Below are positions 28,791 to 39,191 of a stretch of 64,000 nucleotides of DNA, piece by piece. Position numbers and translations under genes: made by a program. Within the stretch, counting starts at the first letter, position 1; every line of letters begins with the position of its first letter. The stretch is from the NCBI RefSeq assembly GCF_003671495.1, contig NZ_RCHN01000041.1, positions 1-64,000 on the forward strand. Direction: 5' to 3'. The notes below the pieces were generated by a model that searched no databases, was not told the origin of the DNA, and worked only from the letters and a program-made list of their open reading frames with translations. This DNA comes from Ketobacter sp. Its GTDB lineage: Bacteria; Pseudomonadota; Gammaproteobacteria; Pseudomonadales; Ketobacteraceae.

Positions 28791-29126
28791 GCCATTACTC
28801 CCAAAATCAAAACCTTGTGTCACAAAATGACGAAACGTCACGCTAACCTGTTTCACCTATCCCGTCAACCGTACTCTGTGGTGCTTCCGGTTTTAGATTT
28901 TTATGCACCTTACTGAATTCCACTTATCACTTCCGCCTATAAAAATAGCAGGCTTCCCTGAATTCGCATCGCTAAGTGCCTGTTAATCCGTCCACTATCC
29001 TGCGCCAACACCACCCTGGGGCCAGGCACCCGGGAATCTGCACCTAAGCCCATTCGTGATGAATCTGTGGTCTGGACCATACTAGCCTCAACGGTCTGAT
29101 TGGAGCGCAGTGCAAGTGAGGCAGCC
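28791..29126. other. Divergent intergenic region between barrel gene and DUF6763-like gene
   Basis: About 335 bp without a credible gene. The only clear structure is the dyad TGACG-AAA-CGTCA at 28828-28840, 38-50 bp upstream of the barrel gene start, a possible operator. I see no terminator and no strong promoter elements. Confidence 0.5.
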
Positions 29127-29450
29127 ATGTTGAGACGCATTCAACCCGAAGTTGGCAACTGGTACGAAAACCCGGAAGCGGAAACCCTGTTTGAAGTAGT
29201 GGCCATCGACGATGACGGCAGCAGTCTGGCCGTTCAGTATTTTGATGGCGAGCTGGAAGAGATGGATATCGAAACCTTCTGGCAATTGCCATTGCGGACG
29301 GTGGAGCAACCGGAAGACTGGAGTGGCCCCTACGAAATCGACCAGGAGGATCGCGACGACCAGGATCTCCCCTTACCCATGGAAACAGATCAGTATCTGC
29401 CGTTTGATGATTTCGAATCCGATGGTGTCCGCATTTACGACGACTATTGA
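29127..29450 (+). CDS. Small acidic conserved protein (DUF6763-like)
   Basis: A 107-residue, strongly acidic soluble protein. ATG 29127 with GTGAGG upstream is preferred over the longer frame. MLRRIQPEVGNWYENPEAE, then TLFEVVAIDDDGSSLAVQYFDGELEEMDIE, forms a compact beta-rich domain that I associate with the DUF6763 family found beside lexA-region genes. The C-terminal half is Asp/Glu-rich and probably disordered. Function unknown. Confidence 0.72.
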   Translation: MLRRIQPEVGNWYENPEAETLFEVVAIDDDGSSLAVQYFDGELEEMDIETFWQLPLRTVEQPEDWSGPYEIDQEDRDDQDLPLPMETDQYLPFDDFESDGVRIYDDY

Positions 29451-29521
29451 CTGCTCAGGCGTGTACCGATGGTGAAACCTTTCCACCCTATCGATACACC
29501 TGTTTTTATTGAGTTTTTTGT

Positions 29522-29573
29522 TTTACTTTGAAAACATGCTGTATATAATCACAGGACCTGTATAAAATAACAG
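29522..29573 (+). promoter_or_regulatory. lexA promoter with two SOS boxes
   Basis: Two LexA boxes of the CTGT-N8-ACAG type: CTGTATATAATCACAG (29539-29554) and CTGTATAAAATAACAG (29558-29573). The first covers a TATAAT -10 (29544-29549), with a weak TTTACT -35 at 29522-29527 and a 16-bp spacer. Two boxes at lexA are typical of autoregulated gammaproteobacterial lexA. Confidence 0.92.
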
Positions 29574-29596
29574 TAACCTGAGAAACGGGCAACAGC

Positions 29597-30208
29597 ATGG
29601 AAAAACTCACCAAACGGCAAGCGGAAATTCTGGCCCTGATCAAAACCTATATTGAGGACAGCGGCATGCCACCCACCCGGATGGAAATTGCCGACACCTT
29701 CGGGTTTCGATCCCCCAACGCAGCAGAAGAACACCTGCGCACACTGGCTCGCAAAGGCTACATTGAAATGCTGCCCGGTGCGTCCCGGGGAATCCGTTTG
29801 ATCGGCCAGGAAGACGATGAAGAACCCGGTCTGCCCATCATTGGTCAGGTGGCCGCCGGCCAGCCGGTACTGGCCCAGGAAAACGTGCTGGGACGCTGCG
29901 AAGTGAATCCGGATTTTTTCAAGCCCCGGGCAGACTACTTTCTGCGGGTGAAGGGCTTAAGCATGTTGGAGGCAGGGATTCTTGAAGGGGACTTGCTGGC
30001 CGTGCACAAAACCTCAGAGGCGCAACGGGGCCAGGTGGTGGTGGCACGCATCGGGGATGAAGTTACCGTTAAGCGCTTTGATCGAAAGCGCAACAAAATC
30101 ATTCTGTTACCGGAAAATCCAGACTTTGAGCCTATCGAAGTGGACAGTCGCAGTGATGATTTTGCAATTGAAGGTCTGGCGGTGGGCGTGATTCGGGACG
30201 GGATTTAA
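29597..30208 (+). CDS. lexA: LexA repressor
   Basis: SOS master repressor. The N-terminal winged helix ([19 protein letters not shown], then [23 protein letters not shown]) is joined to a self-cleaving S24 peptidase domain. The Ala-Gly cleavage site is in QVAAGQP (about residue 90), the catalytic Ser in GLSMLEAGI (about 125) and the catalytic Lys in GDEVTVKRF (about 162). The 203-residue length matches E. coli and Pseudomonas LexA. Two LexA boxes cover its promoter, and further boxes in this window precede imuA and dnaE2. No sulA follows it. Confidence 0.98.
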   Translation: MEKLTKRQAEILALIKTYIEDSGMPPTRMEIADTFGFRSPNAAEEHLRTLARKGYIEMLPGASRGIRLIGQEDDEEPGLPIIGQVAAGQPVLAQENVLGRCEVNPDFFKPRADYFLRVKGLSMLEAGILEGDLLAVHKTSEAQRGQVVVARIGDEVTVKRFDRKRNKIILLPENPDFEPIEVDSRSDDFAIEGLAVGVIRDGI

Positions 30209-30221
30209 GGTTCAGTACAAC

Positions 30222-30497
30222 TCAGTGCAGAACACCCGGCACATCGTCGTACTCTTCCGCCACTGCGGAAGATTCATTGCGATCCTCATGGGCTTCCAGC
30301 ACATGGCCGTAGACTTCCCCTACTGCTTGCACACCGGCACTCACCATGGCTTTGCCAATATCCAGCGAGAACTCGGAAAGCAGTACGCGAACTTCATCAG
30401 AAAACTTGATTTCCACCAAAGGCGAGCCCACTCCGTCAGCACGACGCAACACAATTTCACCTGACTCCAATTCTACAATTTCTAAAAGAGAGGACAT
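30222..30497 (-). CDS. Conserved hypothetical protein of the lexA-topA region
   Basis: A 91-residue soluble protein beginning MSSLLEIVELESGEIVLRRA and containing PLVEIKFSDEVRVLLSEF and a helical GKAMVSAGVQAVGEVYG. Similar small proteins lie between lexA and topA in Pseudomonas and Marinobacter-type genomes. The acidic tail is probably disordered. It converges on lexA with a 13-bp gap. Function unknown. Confidence 0.75.
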   Translation of the reverse strand: MSSLLEIVELESGEIVLRRADGVGSPLVEIKFSDEVRVLLSEFSLDIGKAMVSAGVQAVGEVYGHVLEAHEDRNESSAVAEEYDDVPGVLH

Positions 30498-30661
30498 TCT
30501 TAAACCTTTTGCGTGGAAGTGTTTGAAGCAACTGACAAAAACAGAAATTCTGCGTTTTATACGGGAAAAAGCCCAGGAAAGTGTTGCTCAATGGGCGGAG
30601 ATACTAACACGCGAGCCGTTGTCGTCACAAATAATTCACCTTTGGAATTGATATATAATTC

Positions 30662-31177
30662 CTACCACTCACCAAGCAGCTGCCTGATTTCTTCTATCAT
30701 AGAACTAAGATTGTCATACCAATCATGCAGTTGCGCGAACTCATCCACAGCGTCGAATACCCGAACTTCAATTGCGTTCAGATTGACGGCTTCTTTCGGT
30801 TTGGAAATGGCATCCGGGTTCACTTCATTCACCCGTATCCACAAGGCCATCATCCGGTTCAACCAACAGTCGGTGGCCGCTTCCAGCGCGAGCACCTGTT
30901 CCAGTTCCGGAATCGATTTGCCAGCGGCGTGCACCCGAGTCAAAAAGTTATCCAGGCTCTGCTGACCGTCATACACTTCGTCGTAAGTGTTGGCCACCTC
31001 CCAGATAAACGCTCTGTAGGCACCCAGTAGATGAAACAGGCAAGATTGCTGGTGCGCCGCCAACAACGCCTTGCGATTAATCACTGATTCGTCTTCTTGT
31101 GTGTTTTCAATGGCTTCCAGATAAAAGCGGGCGAAATACCGTTTTTGATTGGAAAGACCGAGTTTATGTTTGGCCAT
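30662..31177 (-). CDS. DUF6586 family protein
   Basis: A 171-residue, mostly helical cytoplasmic protein beginning MAKHKLGLSNQKRYFARFYL. Family-like features are CLFHLLGAYRAFIWEVANTY and a C-terminal WYDNLSSMIEEIRQLL. The corresponding gene in Pseudomonas lies between lexA and topA. It shares orientation with the 30222 gene, 164 bp apart. Function unknown. Confidence 0.8.
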   Translation of the reverse strand: MAKHKLGLSNQKRYFARFYLEAIENTQEDESVINRKALLAAHQQSCLFHLLGAYRAFIWEVANTYDEVYDGQQSLDNFLTRVHAAGKSIPELEQVLALEAATDCWLNRMMALWIRVNEVNPDAISKPKEAVNLNAIEVRVFDAVDEFAQLHDWYDNLSSMIEEIRQLLGEW

Positions 31178-31360
31178 GGGATGGGTCCACTTCGGAAACT
31201 GATCCCCTATTCTACTGATTTCCAGAATTACTGAGTAGGGAGATCGACCAACAAAGAGGTGGTTTTCGATTCATTTACTATACTTTTCTCAGTGCTTCCA
31301 GCGCTTTGGCGGTGGCGGCATACGTCCTCTCAAAGCCGTAGTTAAGTGGATCGAAATACA

Positions 31361-33379
31361 ATGAAAATACTTTGGATCGCCACGTTCATCATGAACCGGT
31401 TGACCTACAACTACAAGTTCATGCTGATCAGCGTATTGTTTCTTTGCCCAATCGCTTTGTTAAGCACCCAACTTTGGAACCAGTGGGAACAGGACATCCA
31501 AACCACCGCAACGGAAGCGAAGGGCATCAATGTAATCAAAGAGTTGAATACTCTCTCCCGGCACGCAGCCCAATTACGGGACGTGCTGATGGCGTACAAC
31601 TACGATCGTTCCGAGCAGACCACGGCCAGAAAGATCCAGTTGCGCAAGGAAACCTCCGAACTGCTGGAGCAGTTTGCGGCGCAGTATCAAGACTCCCACC
31701 TGGTGAAGGGTGCACAGCTGGAGCGATTGGAAAAAGCCCGGCAACAGGCGTACCGGGAAGATCTGGGCGCGCAAATCATGCTGCGGGAGTACATGGTGTC
31801 CTACGGCAGCCTGGTGGATGAGATCGACGCGATTGCCTATGAAATTGCCAAGAGCAGTGGCCTGGCTAACGACGCCGACGAAAAGCTGTCCACCGAGATT
31901 GGCGTTTATTTTGAAAATGTGCGCCCCCTGCTCAGCCAACTGGGCAAGCTGCGGGGTTATGGCAACAACACCCTCAATACCAATTTTCTGGACAGTGCCA
32001 CCTTCACCGAAGTGGATGCCAGTTACTTCAACACCCAAACCGCGTTTGACGATTTCCGTTCCGTAGTGGACAAAATCAGCCAGCTGCAGCCGGATGCCAC
32101 CATCGTCACCGCCGCACCGGCGGCCATCGACGCCGTAGACAAATTACTGTATCTGTTCAATGACCAGGTGGTGGAAGCCATCTCCGAGCGCCAAACCTGG
32201 CAACAGTACAATGATCAGGCCTCACAGCTGATCGAATTGGCCCATCAGATTGATACGGCAGTGCTGGAGCGCGCGCTGGTGCTGGTGCAACAACGACTGG
32301 ATAGTAAAAAGCAAAATCGTATGGTGATGGTCATCAGCCTGTTCCTGTTATTGGCTTTGATCACCTATCTGTACCTGGGCCTGTACTTCTCATTGAGCGC
32401 CAGCGTGAGCAACATGGTCAGCAGCGCCCGGCAGGTGGCCGATGGGGATATCACCGTGGAGTTGCATAACCACACGCGGGATGAATTCTCCACCCTGGTG
32501 AAGAACTTTAACGCCATGGTCAAGCAGATGCGCCAATTGATTCGCGCCTCCCGCGAAAGCAGTGACACGGTCAGCCAGCATGCCAACCAGGTAAAGGAGC
32601 TGGCTGACCAGAACACGGCCATTGTGCGCCTGCAGACAGAGGAAACTTCCAAAATCCGCCTGGCCATGGAAGAAATGTCATCCGCTTCTGAAGAGGTGGC
32701 CCGGGAAACTGAATTTACGGCAAGTGCGGCTGAGGAAGCCGACGAAAATGCCCGTGACGGCCAGCAACTGGTACAGGAGGCGGTGAAGAGTTTCGAGTCC
32801 CTCACCGCCAACATTCACGGCTCCATGCAGGTGGTGGAACGACTGGCAGAACAAAGCCGTGGCGTCACGGATATCCTATCGGTGATCAAAAGCATCGCGG
32901 AACAGACCAACCTGCTGGCACTCAACGCGGCCATTGAAGCCGCCCGCGCCGGGGAACAGGGCCGGGGCTTTGCGGTTGTGGCCGATGAAGTCCGTACCCT
33001 GGCCCAGCGCAGTCACGAGGCCACCGTAGAGATTGATGACGTGCTCGGTAAGATTCAGTCGGGTGTGCAGGAGGCCGTGCATTCCATGCAGGCGAGTGTG
33101 GATGTGACTGAGCATTCGTTGAATACGGCGAACAACCTCACCGAAAAGCTGGAGGAAATACTGCAGGGTGTAAGCACCATCAACGCCCGCACACAGTCCA
33201 TTTCTGCTGCGACCCTGCAACAAACAGAGTCGGTGAATCACGTTCGCTCCAGCATTCAAACCATCAATTCCAGAGCCGAAGACGCCGCCAGTGCGGTGGA
33301 AAACACCCAGCATTCCGCTGAGGAAATGCTGGTGTCACTGCATGAGCTGGTGGACCGGCTGGCGCGATTCAAAGTCTGA
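31361..33379 (+). CDS. Methyl-accepting chemotaxis protein
   Basis: Transmembrane chemoreceptor. TM1 ([16 protein letters not shown]) is near the N-terminus, followed by a roughly 280-residue periplasmic helical sensor domain and TM2 ([20 protein letters not shown], about residue 320). Then come a HAMP segment and a cytoplasmic coiled coil with the conserved tip [20 protein letters not shown]. Start chosen at ATG 31361 (AAGTGGA upstream); GTG 31346 and ATG 31391 are possible. No CheB/CheR-binding pentapeptide is seen at the C-terminus. The ligand is unknown. It converges on topA, with a GC-rich dyad and T-rich stretch between them. Confidence 0.93.
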   Translation: MKILWIATFIMNRLTYNYKFMLISVLFLCPIALLSTQLWNQWEQDIQTTATEAKGINVIKELNTLSRHAAQLRDVLMAYNYDRSEQTTARKIQLRKETSELLEQFAAQYQDSHLVKGAQLERLEKARQQAYREDLGAQIMLREYMVSYGSLVDEIDAIAYEIAKSSGLANDADEKLSTEIGVYFENVRPLLSQLGKLRGYGNNTLNTNFLDSATFTEVDASYFNTQTAFDDFRSVVDKISQLQPDATIVTAAPAAIDAVDKLLYLFNDQVVEAISERQTWQQYNDQASQLIELAHQIDTAVLERALVLVQQRLDSKKQNRMVMVISLFLLLALITYLYLGLYFSLSASVSNMVSSARQVADGDITVELHNHTRDEFSTLVKNFNAMVKQMRQLIRASRESSDTVSQHANQVKELADQNTAIVRLQTEETSKIRLAMEEMSSASEEVARETEFTASAAEEADENARDGQQLVQEAVKSFESLTANIHGSMQVVERLAEQSRGVTDILSVIKSIAEQTNLLALNAAIEAARAGEQGRGFAVVADEVRTLAQRSHEATVEIDDVLGKIQSGVQEAVHSMQASVDVTEHSLNTANNLTEKLEEILQGVSTINARTQSISAATLQQTESVNHVRSSIQTINSRAEDAASAVENTQHSAEEMLVSLHELVDRLARFKV

Positions 33380-33401
33380 ATCCGGCAGAGCGGGCCCGGC
33401 T

Positions 33402-36143
33402 TTATTTTTTCTTGGCGGTGGACTTTTTGGCCACCGCTTTCTTTTTGGCCGGTGCTTTCTTGGCACCGGTTTTCTTGGCTGCAGTCTTTTTGGTCGTAGT
33501 GGTTTTAGCGGTGGTACCGGCCTTCTCTACCCAGCGCTTACCGTCATAGGTAGCGGACCAGCCCGTCGCCTTGCCTTCACTGTTTTCCGTCATCACATAC
33601 TGTGACTTGGTCTTACGACTGTAACGGATGACAGCCTTGTTGCCTTCCGGGTCCTGCTCCGGCGCCTGCAGCAGGAAGTGGTATTTGGGGTCCAGCTGAT
33701 CCCCCACGGATTTGACTTCCTCCACCAGGGGCGCGCGGGTCTCCCGGTGTTTGGGAAACTGGCTGGCGGCCAGGAACAGGCCGGAGGCGCCATCCCGCAG
33801 CAGGAAGAAGTCGTCGGTTTTATCACACTTCAGGTGCGGCATGGGGATGGGGTCTGCCTTCGGTGGCGCCGGGTTGCCATCCCGCAGCAATTTGCGGGTG
33901 TTCTTGCATTCAGCGTTGGTACAACCGAAATATTTACCGAAGCGCCCGGTTTTCAACTGCATGTCGGCACCGCATTTGTCGCACTCCACTATAGGGCCAT
34001 CGTACCCTTTGATCTTGAAGTTGCCCTCTTCGATCTCATACCCTTCACAATCCGGGCTGTTGCCACAGATGTGCAGCTTGCGCTTCTCATCAATGAGGTA
34101 GTTTTCCATGGCCGTGCCGCACTTGCCGCAACGACGCTTTTCCCGCAATGCCTTGGCTTCACTCTCGTCATCGTCGGCATTGATGGTTTCTGATCCATGG
34201 ATCAGGTTGATGGTTTCCTTGCAGCGCTCTTTCGGAGGCAGGGCGTAACCGGTACACCCCAGGAACACGCCGGTGCTGCCGGTACGAATGGCCATGGGGC
34301 GGCCGCAGGCAGGACACTCGATGTTGGTTTCCACCGGAGGGTTGGTGCGCATACCGCCGGCTTCGCCTTCGGCTTTTTCCAGCTTGCGGGTGAAATCGGC
34401 ATAGAACTGGTCCAGTACCTGCTTCCACTCCAGCTTGCCTTCGGCAATCTCATCCAGCTGCTCCTCCATTTTGGCGGTGAAGCTGTAATCCATCAGGTTG
34501 TCGAAGTTTTCGTTGAGGCGGTCGGTGACGATGTCGCCCATTTTTTCTGCATAGAAGCGACGGTTCTCCAGTTTCACGTAGCCGCGATCCTGGATGGTGG
34601 AAATAATGGAAGCATAGGTGGACGGCCGACCAATACCCTGCTTTTCCAGCTCTTTGACCAGACTGGCTTCGGAGTAACGGGCCGGTGGCTTGGTGAAGTG
34701 TTGGCTTGGGTCCAGCTTTTTCAGGGCCAGCACCTCACCCACGGCCACGTCCGGCAGCTCAATGTCTTCGTCCGACTTTTTGCTGCCGGGCATGTTCACC
34801 ACCAGGTGACCGTCGAATTTCAGAATGCGCCCTTTGGTGCGCAATTCAAAATCACCGGCTTTTACGCTGAGGTTGGTGCTCAGATATTCCGCCGGTGGCA
34901 TCTGGCAAGCGACAAAGCGCTTCCAGATCAGGTCATACAGGCGCTGGGCATCGGTTTCCAGCCCGGAGACATCCTTGGCCATCACATTCACATCCGTGGG
35001 TCGAATGGCTTCGTGGGCTTCCTGGGCACCTTCCTTGCTGGCGTAGGACAGGGGCTTTTCCGGCACATAGCGGGTGCCGAAGTTGCCTTCAATGTAGTCG
35101 CGCACGCCTGCCACTGCCTCAGCACTGAGGTTGGTGGAGTCGGTTCGCATATAGGTGATGTAACCCGCCTCATAAAGGCGTTGGGCCATCATCATGGTTT
35201 TCTTCACGCTGAAACCCAGGCGGGTGCTGGCCCCCTGTTGCAAAGTCGACGTGGTAAACGGCGCCGCCGGGCGGGACTTGGTGGGCTTGTCTTCGCGGCC
35301 GGCTACGGTGTATTGCGCACCTTCCAGAGATTTCAGCGCCTGTTCGGTCTGTGCCTGGTTGGTGGGGCGGAAGTTTTCGCCTTTTTCTTTGGTCACCTGC
35401 AGGCGCAGGGCATCCTGTTTCGCCGTGGCGGTGTTTGCATAGATCTCCCAGTATTCTTCGGGAATAAAAGCACGGATTTCGCGCTCCCGCTCTACCACCA
35501 GTTTAACCGCAACCGATTGTACCCGGCCGGCAGACAGGCCCCGGGCGATCTTCGCCCACAACAGGGGGGACACCATGTAGCCCACTACCCGATCCAGAAA
35601 ACGGCGCGCCTGCTGTGCATTGACCCGATTGCCATTGATCTTGCCGGGCTCGCGGAAAGCTTCCTTGATCGCAGTCTTGGTGATTTCGTTGAACACCACC
35701 CGTTTGTAGCGATCATCATCGCCACCGATTACCTCACGCAGGTGCCAGGCGATGGCCTCTCCTTCCCGGTCCAAGTCCGTTGCGAGGTAAATGGTGTCAG
35801 CCTGCTCGGCCAGCCTTTTAAGCTCATCCACCACCTTCTTTTTATCCGGTAGCACCTGGTAATTGGCTTGCCAACCCTGTTCCGGGTCGACACCCATGCG
35901 GCTGATCAGGGCAGTACGGGCTTTTTCCTTTTTATAGCGGGCCTTTTCTTCCGGTGCCATCTTGCGGGTGAGTGCGGCCTGCTTGGCCCGTTCAGTGGGG
36001 TCTACCTTGCTGTTGCCGCTGCCACTGGTGGGTAAGTCACGTACATGGCCCACACTGGATTTCACGACGAAATCCTTGCCCAGGTACTTGTTGATGGTCT
36101 TCGCCTTGGCGGGCGACTCCACGATTACCAGTGACTTTCCCAT
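33402..36143 (-). CDS. topA: DNA topoisomerase I (TopA)
   Basis: Type IA topoisomerase that relaxes negative supercoils. The TOPRIM domain starts at [19 protein letters not shown] and includes [16 protein letters not shown] (about 113-128). The catalytic Tyr is in [11 protein letters not shown] (about residue 330). Three four-Cys zinc-type modules follow (from about residue 600: CPACG...C, CGKCG...C, CDKCG...C). The protein ends in a roughly 40-residue Lys/Ala/Thr tail that can bind DNA or RNA polymerase. Length of 913 is slightly above E. coli. Conserved location downstream of lexA. Confidence 0.98.
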   Translation of the reverse strand: MGKSLVIVESPAKAKTINKYLGKDFVVKSSVGHVRDLPTSGSGNSKVDPTERAKQAALTRKMAPEEKARYKKEKARTALISRMGVDPEQGWQANYQVLPDKKKVVDELKRLAEQADTIYLATDLDREGEAIAWHLREVIGGDDDRYKRVVFNEITKTAIKEAFREPGKINGNRVNAQQARRFLDRVVGYMVSPLLWAKIARGLSAGRVQSVAVKLVVEREREIRAFIPEEYWEIYANTATAKQDALRLQVTKEKGENFRPTNQAQTEQALKSLEGAQYTVAGREDKPTKSRPAAPFTTSTLQQGASTRLGFSVKKTMMMAQRLYEAGYITYMRTDSTNLSAEAVAGVRDYIEGNFGTRYVPEKPLSYASKEGAQEAHEAIRPTDVNVMAKDVSGLETDAQRLYDLIWKRFVACQMPPAEYLSTNLSVKAGDFELRTKGRILKFDGHLVVNMPGSKKSDEDIELPDVAVGEVLALKKLDPSQHFTKPPARYSEASLVKELEKQGIGRPSTYASIISTIQDRGYVKLENRRFYAEKMGDIVTDRLNENFDNLMDYSFTAKMEEQLDEIAEGKLEWKQVLDQFYADFTRKLEKAEGEAGGMRTNPPVETNIECPACGRPMAIRTGSTGVFLGCTGYALPPKERCKETINLIHGSETINADDDESEAKALREKRRCGKCGTAMENYLIDEKRKLHICGNSPDCEGYEIEEGNFKIKGYDGPIVECDKCGADMQLKTGRFGKYFGCTNAECKNTRKLLRDGNPAPPKADPIPMPHLKCDKTDDFFLLRDGASGLFLAASQFPKHRETRAPLVEEVKSVGDQLDPKYHFLLQAPEQDPEGNKAVIRYSRKTKSQYVMTENSEGKATGWSATYDGKRWVEKAGTTAKTTTTKKTAAKKTGAKKAPAKKKAVAKKSTAKKK

Positions 36144-36457
36144 ATATACAATTCCAACCTTACTGGCTAAAAAGAATTCAACTTATAATTAAATCTTAGA
36201 TGAAAGGGCGACATATATAAGAGGTGTCAGGCCCCGGGTCAAGGGACCGTATCCACACCTTGACTAATTTGTTTTTAGGATGATTTATCTGTTTTTTCCA
36301 AATCCAGGCCCGAAGTTTTTTTACAGCACATAGACAACCTTCTATTTTTCAATGAGTTAGAAATATGTCGCAGAGGGGTGAATAATGTCGTTATGCTGGC
36401 CATCCAAACGCCTCCGCTTTGAAAAAATAATCCAGCGGACTTTTATGGAATCCATGT
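36144..36457. other. topA upstream intergenic region
   Basis: About 310 bp between divergent topA and the 36458 gene. It is AT-rich except for a GC-rich hairpin (36222-36260) that looks like a REP-type element. An early reading frame from 36385 lacks support. Promoters for topA probably lie at 36144-36210, where ATATATAA (36213-36220) and TATAATTAAAT (36184-36194) are seen, but no clear -35/-10 pair is assigned. Confidence 0.5.
36222..36260. repeat. REP-like hairpin upstream of topA
   Basis: AGGTGT at 36222-36227 pairs with ACACCT at 36255-36260, and an inner GGTC-AAGG-GACC dyad lies between (36237-36248). The sequence GGTGTCAGGCCCCGGGTCAA resembles extragenic palindromes mobilised by RAYT transposases, which often open GGTGTCAGG. 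No second copy was recognised in this window. Confidence 0.4.
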
Positions 36458-37180
36458 ATGGGACCCCCAAAAGGACAATTCAAGGTCATCTGTGTGTTTA
36501 CCCTGCTGCTGTGGACGGTGAACGCAACCTCGCAGGTGGCGCCCCCTCCTCTGCAGCAGACGTTTTTCGACAGCCAGTTCTATCTGCTGGAAGTGATGAC
36601 GGATTTTGAACGCTATCGCAATGGCCAGGGCCAGGCGGATGTCTATGGACAACTCAGCGGGCACCTGATTCAGTTTCGGAGCCACTTTGATGCCCTGACC
36701 ACCGCGCCGGCGCTGCCAGAGGCCGATCGGGACGCCCTGCAGCAACATTGGCAGAGCTTGGCCCGTAACCTGAGCGCCCTGCTGGTGACAGTACGCCAGG
36801 GGGGATTCATCGACCAGGAAATCCGCTATCAGTATCAGGAACAGGTCAGTCTGTTGTGGCAACACCTGCTGGGGCTCAGCCTGGCTGAGCGGGAGCCCGA
36901 CCAAACGGAGCAACTGATCCTGCTGCTGCAATTGGCGAACCTGCGTTATATGGAGGCACAATGGCGGTTGGCACCCTACGCCGAGCTCAGCCTGCCCCAA
37001 ATGGCCGACGCCATTGAGGCACGGTTTTCCGCCCTGCCGGATGCGCCTGCGGACATCAGCCGGAAGTGGCCGTTACTGCACAAGGCCTTGCAACAGGAAG
37101 GCGGTAGCATGTCTTTTATTGTGAATCGTTATGCCGGTGATCTGGTGACGTTGCTTCGGCAACAACGTGCCCTTGACTGA
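36458..37180 (+). CDS. Exported helical protein of unknown function
   Basis: A 240-residue protein with a likely signal peptide (VICVFTLLLWTVNATSQVA, cleavage near residue 27), followed by a wholly alpha-helical, Gln/Leu-rich domain without cysteines or catalytic motifs. I do not recognise the family. It overlaps the convergent AraC gene by 65 bp at the 3' end, so one of the two C-termini may be longer than in relatives. The start could be a few codons later. Confidence 0.6.
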   Translation: MGPPKGQFKVICVFTLLLWTVNATSQVAPPPLQQTFFDSQFYLLEVMTDFERYRNGQGQADVYGQLSGHLIQFRSHFDALTTAPALPEADRDALQQHWQSLARNLSALLVTVRQGGFIDQEIRYQYQEQVSLLWQHLLGLSLAEREPDQTEQLILLLQLANLRYMEAQWRLAPYAELSLPQMADAIEARFSALPDAPADISRKWPLLHKALQQEGGSMSFIVNRYAGDLVTLLRQQRALD

Positions 37181-38189
37181 TGCCCCCCTGCTGCTGGCGC
37201 TTCTGATACTGCAACGGGGTGGTGCCGCTCCACTGGCGAAACGCCCGGGTGAATGCACTCTGCTCGGAGTACCCCAGCAACAGGCCGATTTCAGCCAGGG
37301 TCAGACGCCGCTCCGCCAGGTACTGCCGGGCCAGTTGCAAGCGGATTTCCTGCAGCAGGTCTTTGAACACCAGGCCCCGTTCATGCAGGCGACGATGCAG
37401 GGTGCGACGGGACAATGCCAGGGTTTTGGCCACTGCATCCAGGGTGGGCTCCCCGCTCTGGATGGCCTTGAGGATGGCCTGCTGCAGCCGGTGATGAAAA
37501 TCCTCCTGCCTGGGCAGCACTGACAGCAGGGTCTGCGCCTGCTGCTCCAGCAACTGCTTCAGCGCCGGATCACTGTGGGTCACCGGCCACTGCAGATATT
37601 CCATGGGGAAAATCAGTTCCAGCTGGGGCTGATCAAAGGCAATATCGCACTGCACAAAGGCCTGGTAGGCCGCGGCGTGGTCCGGCCGGGGGCCCACAAA
37701 GTGGATACGAGTGGGCTGCAGCTCCCGACGGTCGGTCATGGATCTCAGGTTGGCCACCATGCCCATCACCAGCACCTCATCCGACAGCTGGGTGGACGGC
37801 CCGTACTGATTGCGCCAGCAGAGACAGGCCTGATCCCCACGCAGATCAAAATGGGCGGTGTCTCCATCGTGCAGCAGGCGCTGATAACGCTGAAACCGCT
37901 GCAACGCCTCGGCCACCGTATCACAGGACAGGGTCAGGTAGCCCAACACACCCACGTAGGCCGGTTTAATGGCCTGCCCCAGCTCCATGCCAACCAAATG
38001 CCCGGGCAATTGCTGCTGCAACGTGTCCAGCAAACGCCACCATTGGCGGAACCGCATGCGGCTGGCGGGCGGAAACTGCCTCAGTTCCCGCTCCAGTTCG
38101 GGCAGGTGCAGTCCGTTTGCCGCCAGGTAGTCCAGCAGCAATGCCGCCAGATCTCCGCTGACGTTCATGTCGGCCAGCAGGTTGGTCAT
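37116..38189 (-). CDS. AraC family transcriptional regulator (OruR-like)
   Basis: A 357-residue regulator. The N-terminal arabinose-binding-like effector domain (about residues 20-210; MELGQAIKPAYVGVLGYLTL is typical) is followed by two helix-turn-helix motifs, AKTLALSRRTLHRRLHERGL (about 265-284) and LTLAEIGLLLGYSEQSAFTR (about 310-329). This is the OruR/FeaR-like subclass common in Pseudomonas. It is divergent from the fatty-acid-hydroxylase-like gene at 38313, which is its likely target. Effector unknown. Confidence 0.88.
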   Translation of the reverse strand: MTNLLADMNVSGDLAALLLDYLAANGLHLPELERELRQFPPASRMRFRQWWRLLDTLQQQLPGHLVGMELGQAIKPAYVGVLGYLTLSCDTVAEALQRFQRYQRLLHDGDTAHFDLRGDQACLCWRNQYGPSTQLSDEVLVMGMVANLRSMTDRRELQPTRIHFVGPRPDHAAAYQAFVQCDIAFDQPQLELIFPMEYLQWPVTHSDPALKQLLEQQAQTLLSVLPRQEDFHHRLQQAILKAIQSGEPTLDAVAKTLALSRRTLHRRLHERGLVFKDLLQEIRLQLARQYLAERRLTLAEIGLLLGYSEQSAFTRAFRQWSGTTPLQYQKRQQQGGISQGHVVAEATSPDHRHNDSQ

Positions 38190-38312
38190 GATGTGGGGGC
38201 CTCGTGCTTCGTGCTTTGGCGGGGATTGTCAAAAATTAGACCCGCCCGGTCAATCCTTCTTGGATGAACGGCTTTAAATTTAGCAGCATCACCCCTTTGA
38301 ACAGGTTCCTCC

Positions 38313-39191
38313 ATGTCCGACGTTTTACATGCCGTTTTTTTCGTCCTGGCGTTCGGCGCCGTCTTCATTGCCATCATTCTGCTGGAAGCGGGTTACATTC
38401 GCTGGAAGGGCCTGTCCGGGGTCTATCACTTCCGGGAAACCCTGGCCAACCTGGGCACGGGCATGTCCTATAAAATTGTGGATGGCATTGCCATCGCCCT
38501 CTTCATCCAGGCCTTTTACAGCTGGGTGTATCCATTCGGATTGCAGTGGAATCCCCAAGCCTCGGTGTTCAGCGTGCTGGCGCTGATCGTGCTGGTGGAT
38601 TTCTGCTTTTATGTACAACACTGCCTCATGCATAAGATGCGCTGGTTCTGGGCCAGCCATGTCACCCACCATTCCTCCGAACACATGAACTTCTCCACGG
38701 CCCTGCGCCAGAACTTTACCCACGCCTTCAATGGCGCCTGGATTCTATGGTGGATTCCCGCGGCCCTGGTGGGATTTGACAAGGACTGGGTGCTGCTGGC
38801 CATCGAGGGCAACCTGGTGTACCAGTTCTTCCTGCACACCGAACAGGTGAAACGGCTGGGTTGGCTGGAAACGGTGTTCAATACCCCGTCTCATCACCGG
38901 GTCCATCATGGTCGCAACCCGGCGCAGATCGACACCAATTTCGGCGGTATTCTGATTATCTGGGATCGTCTGTTCGGTACATTTCGGGATGAGCGGGACG
39001 CCGGCGAGATCGTGTACGGGGTCACCCGGATGCCGAAGCAACCTTACAATCCAGTGTATCTGCAACTGCATGAGTGGGTGAGCCTGGTGCGGGATCTGCG
39101 CCAGTACCGCGACTGGCGTATTCTGGTAAAACCCCCGGAGTGGGTGCAGCAGCGCTATCCCCGTTCAGACCGCCATTCAGACCGCCAATAG
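38313..39191 (+). CDS. Sterol desaturase / fatty acid hydroxylase superfamily protein
   Basis: Integral membrane di-iron oxygenase with the three His boxes: QHCLMHK (about 108-114), HVTHHSSEH (about 122-130) and HHRVHHG (about 196-202). Four or so hydrophobic helices flank them. The 292-residue length is normal. Substrates in this family are sterols, carotenoids, lipids or alkyl ethers; none can be assigned here. Divergent from an AraC regulator 123 bp away, which probably controls it. Confidence 0.88.
   Translation: MSDVLHAVFFVLAFGAVFIAIILLEAGYIRWKGLSGVYHFRETLANLGTGMSYKIVDGIAIALFIQAFYSWVYPFGLQWNPQASVFSVLALIVLVDFCFYVQHCLMHKMRWFWASHVTHHSSEHMNFSTALRQNFTHAFNGAWILWWIPAALVGFDKDWVLLAIEGNLVYQFFLHTEQVKRLGWLETVFNTPSHHRVHHGRNPAQIDTNFGGILIIWDRLFGTFRDERDAGEIVYGVTRMPKQPYNPVYLQLHEWVSLVRDLRQYRDWRILVKPPEWVQQRYPRSDRHSDRQ

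Noticed and set aside
34197..35852. 551-residue plus-strand open frame inside topA
   Set aside because: It is the complement of TopA coding sequence in a fixed frame; the product has no domain and the opposite strand encodes all TopA motifs.
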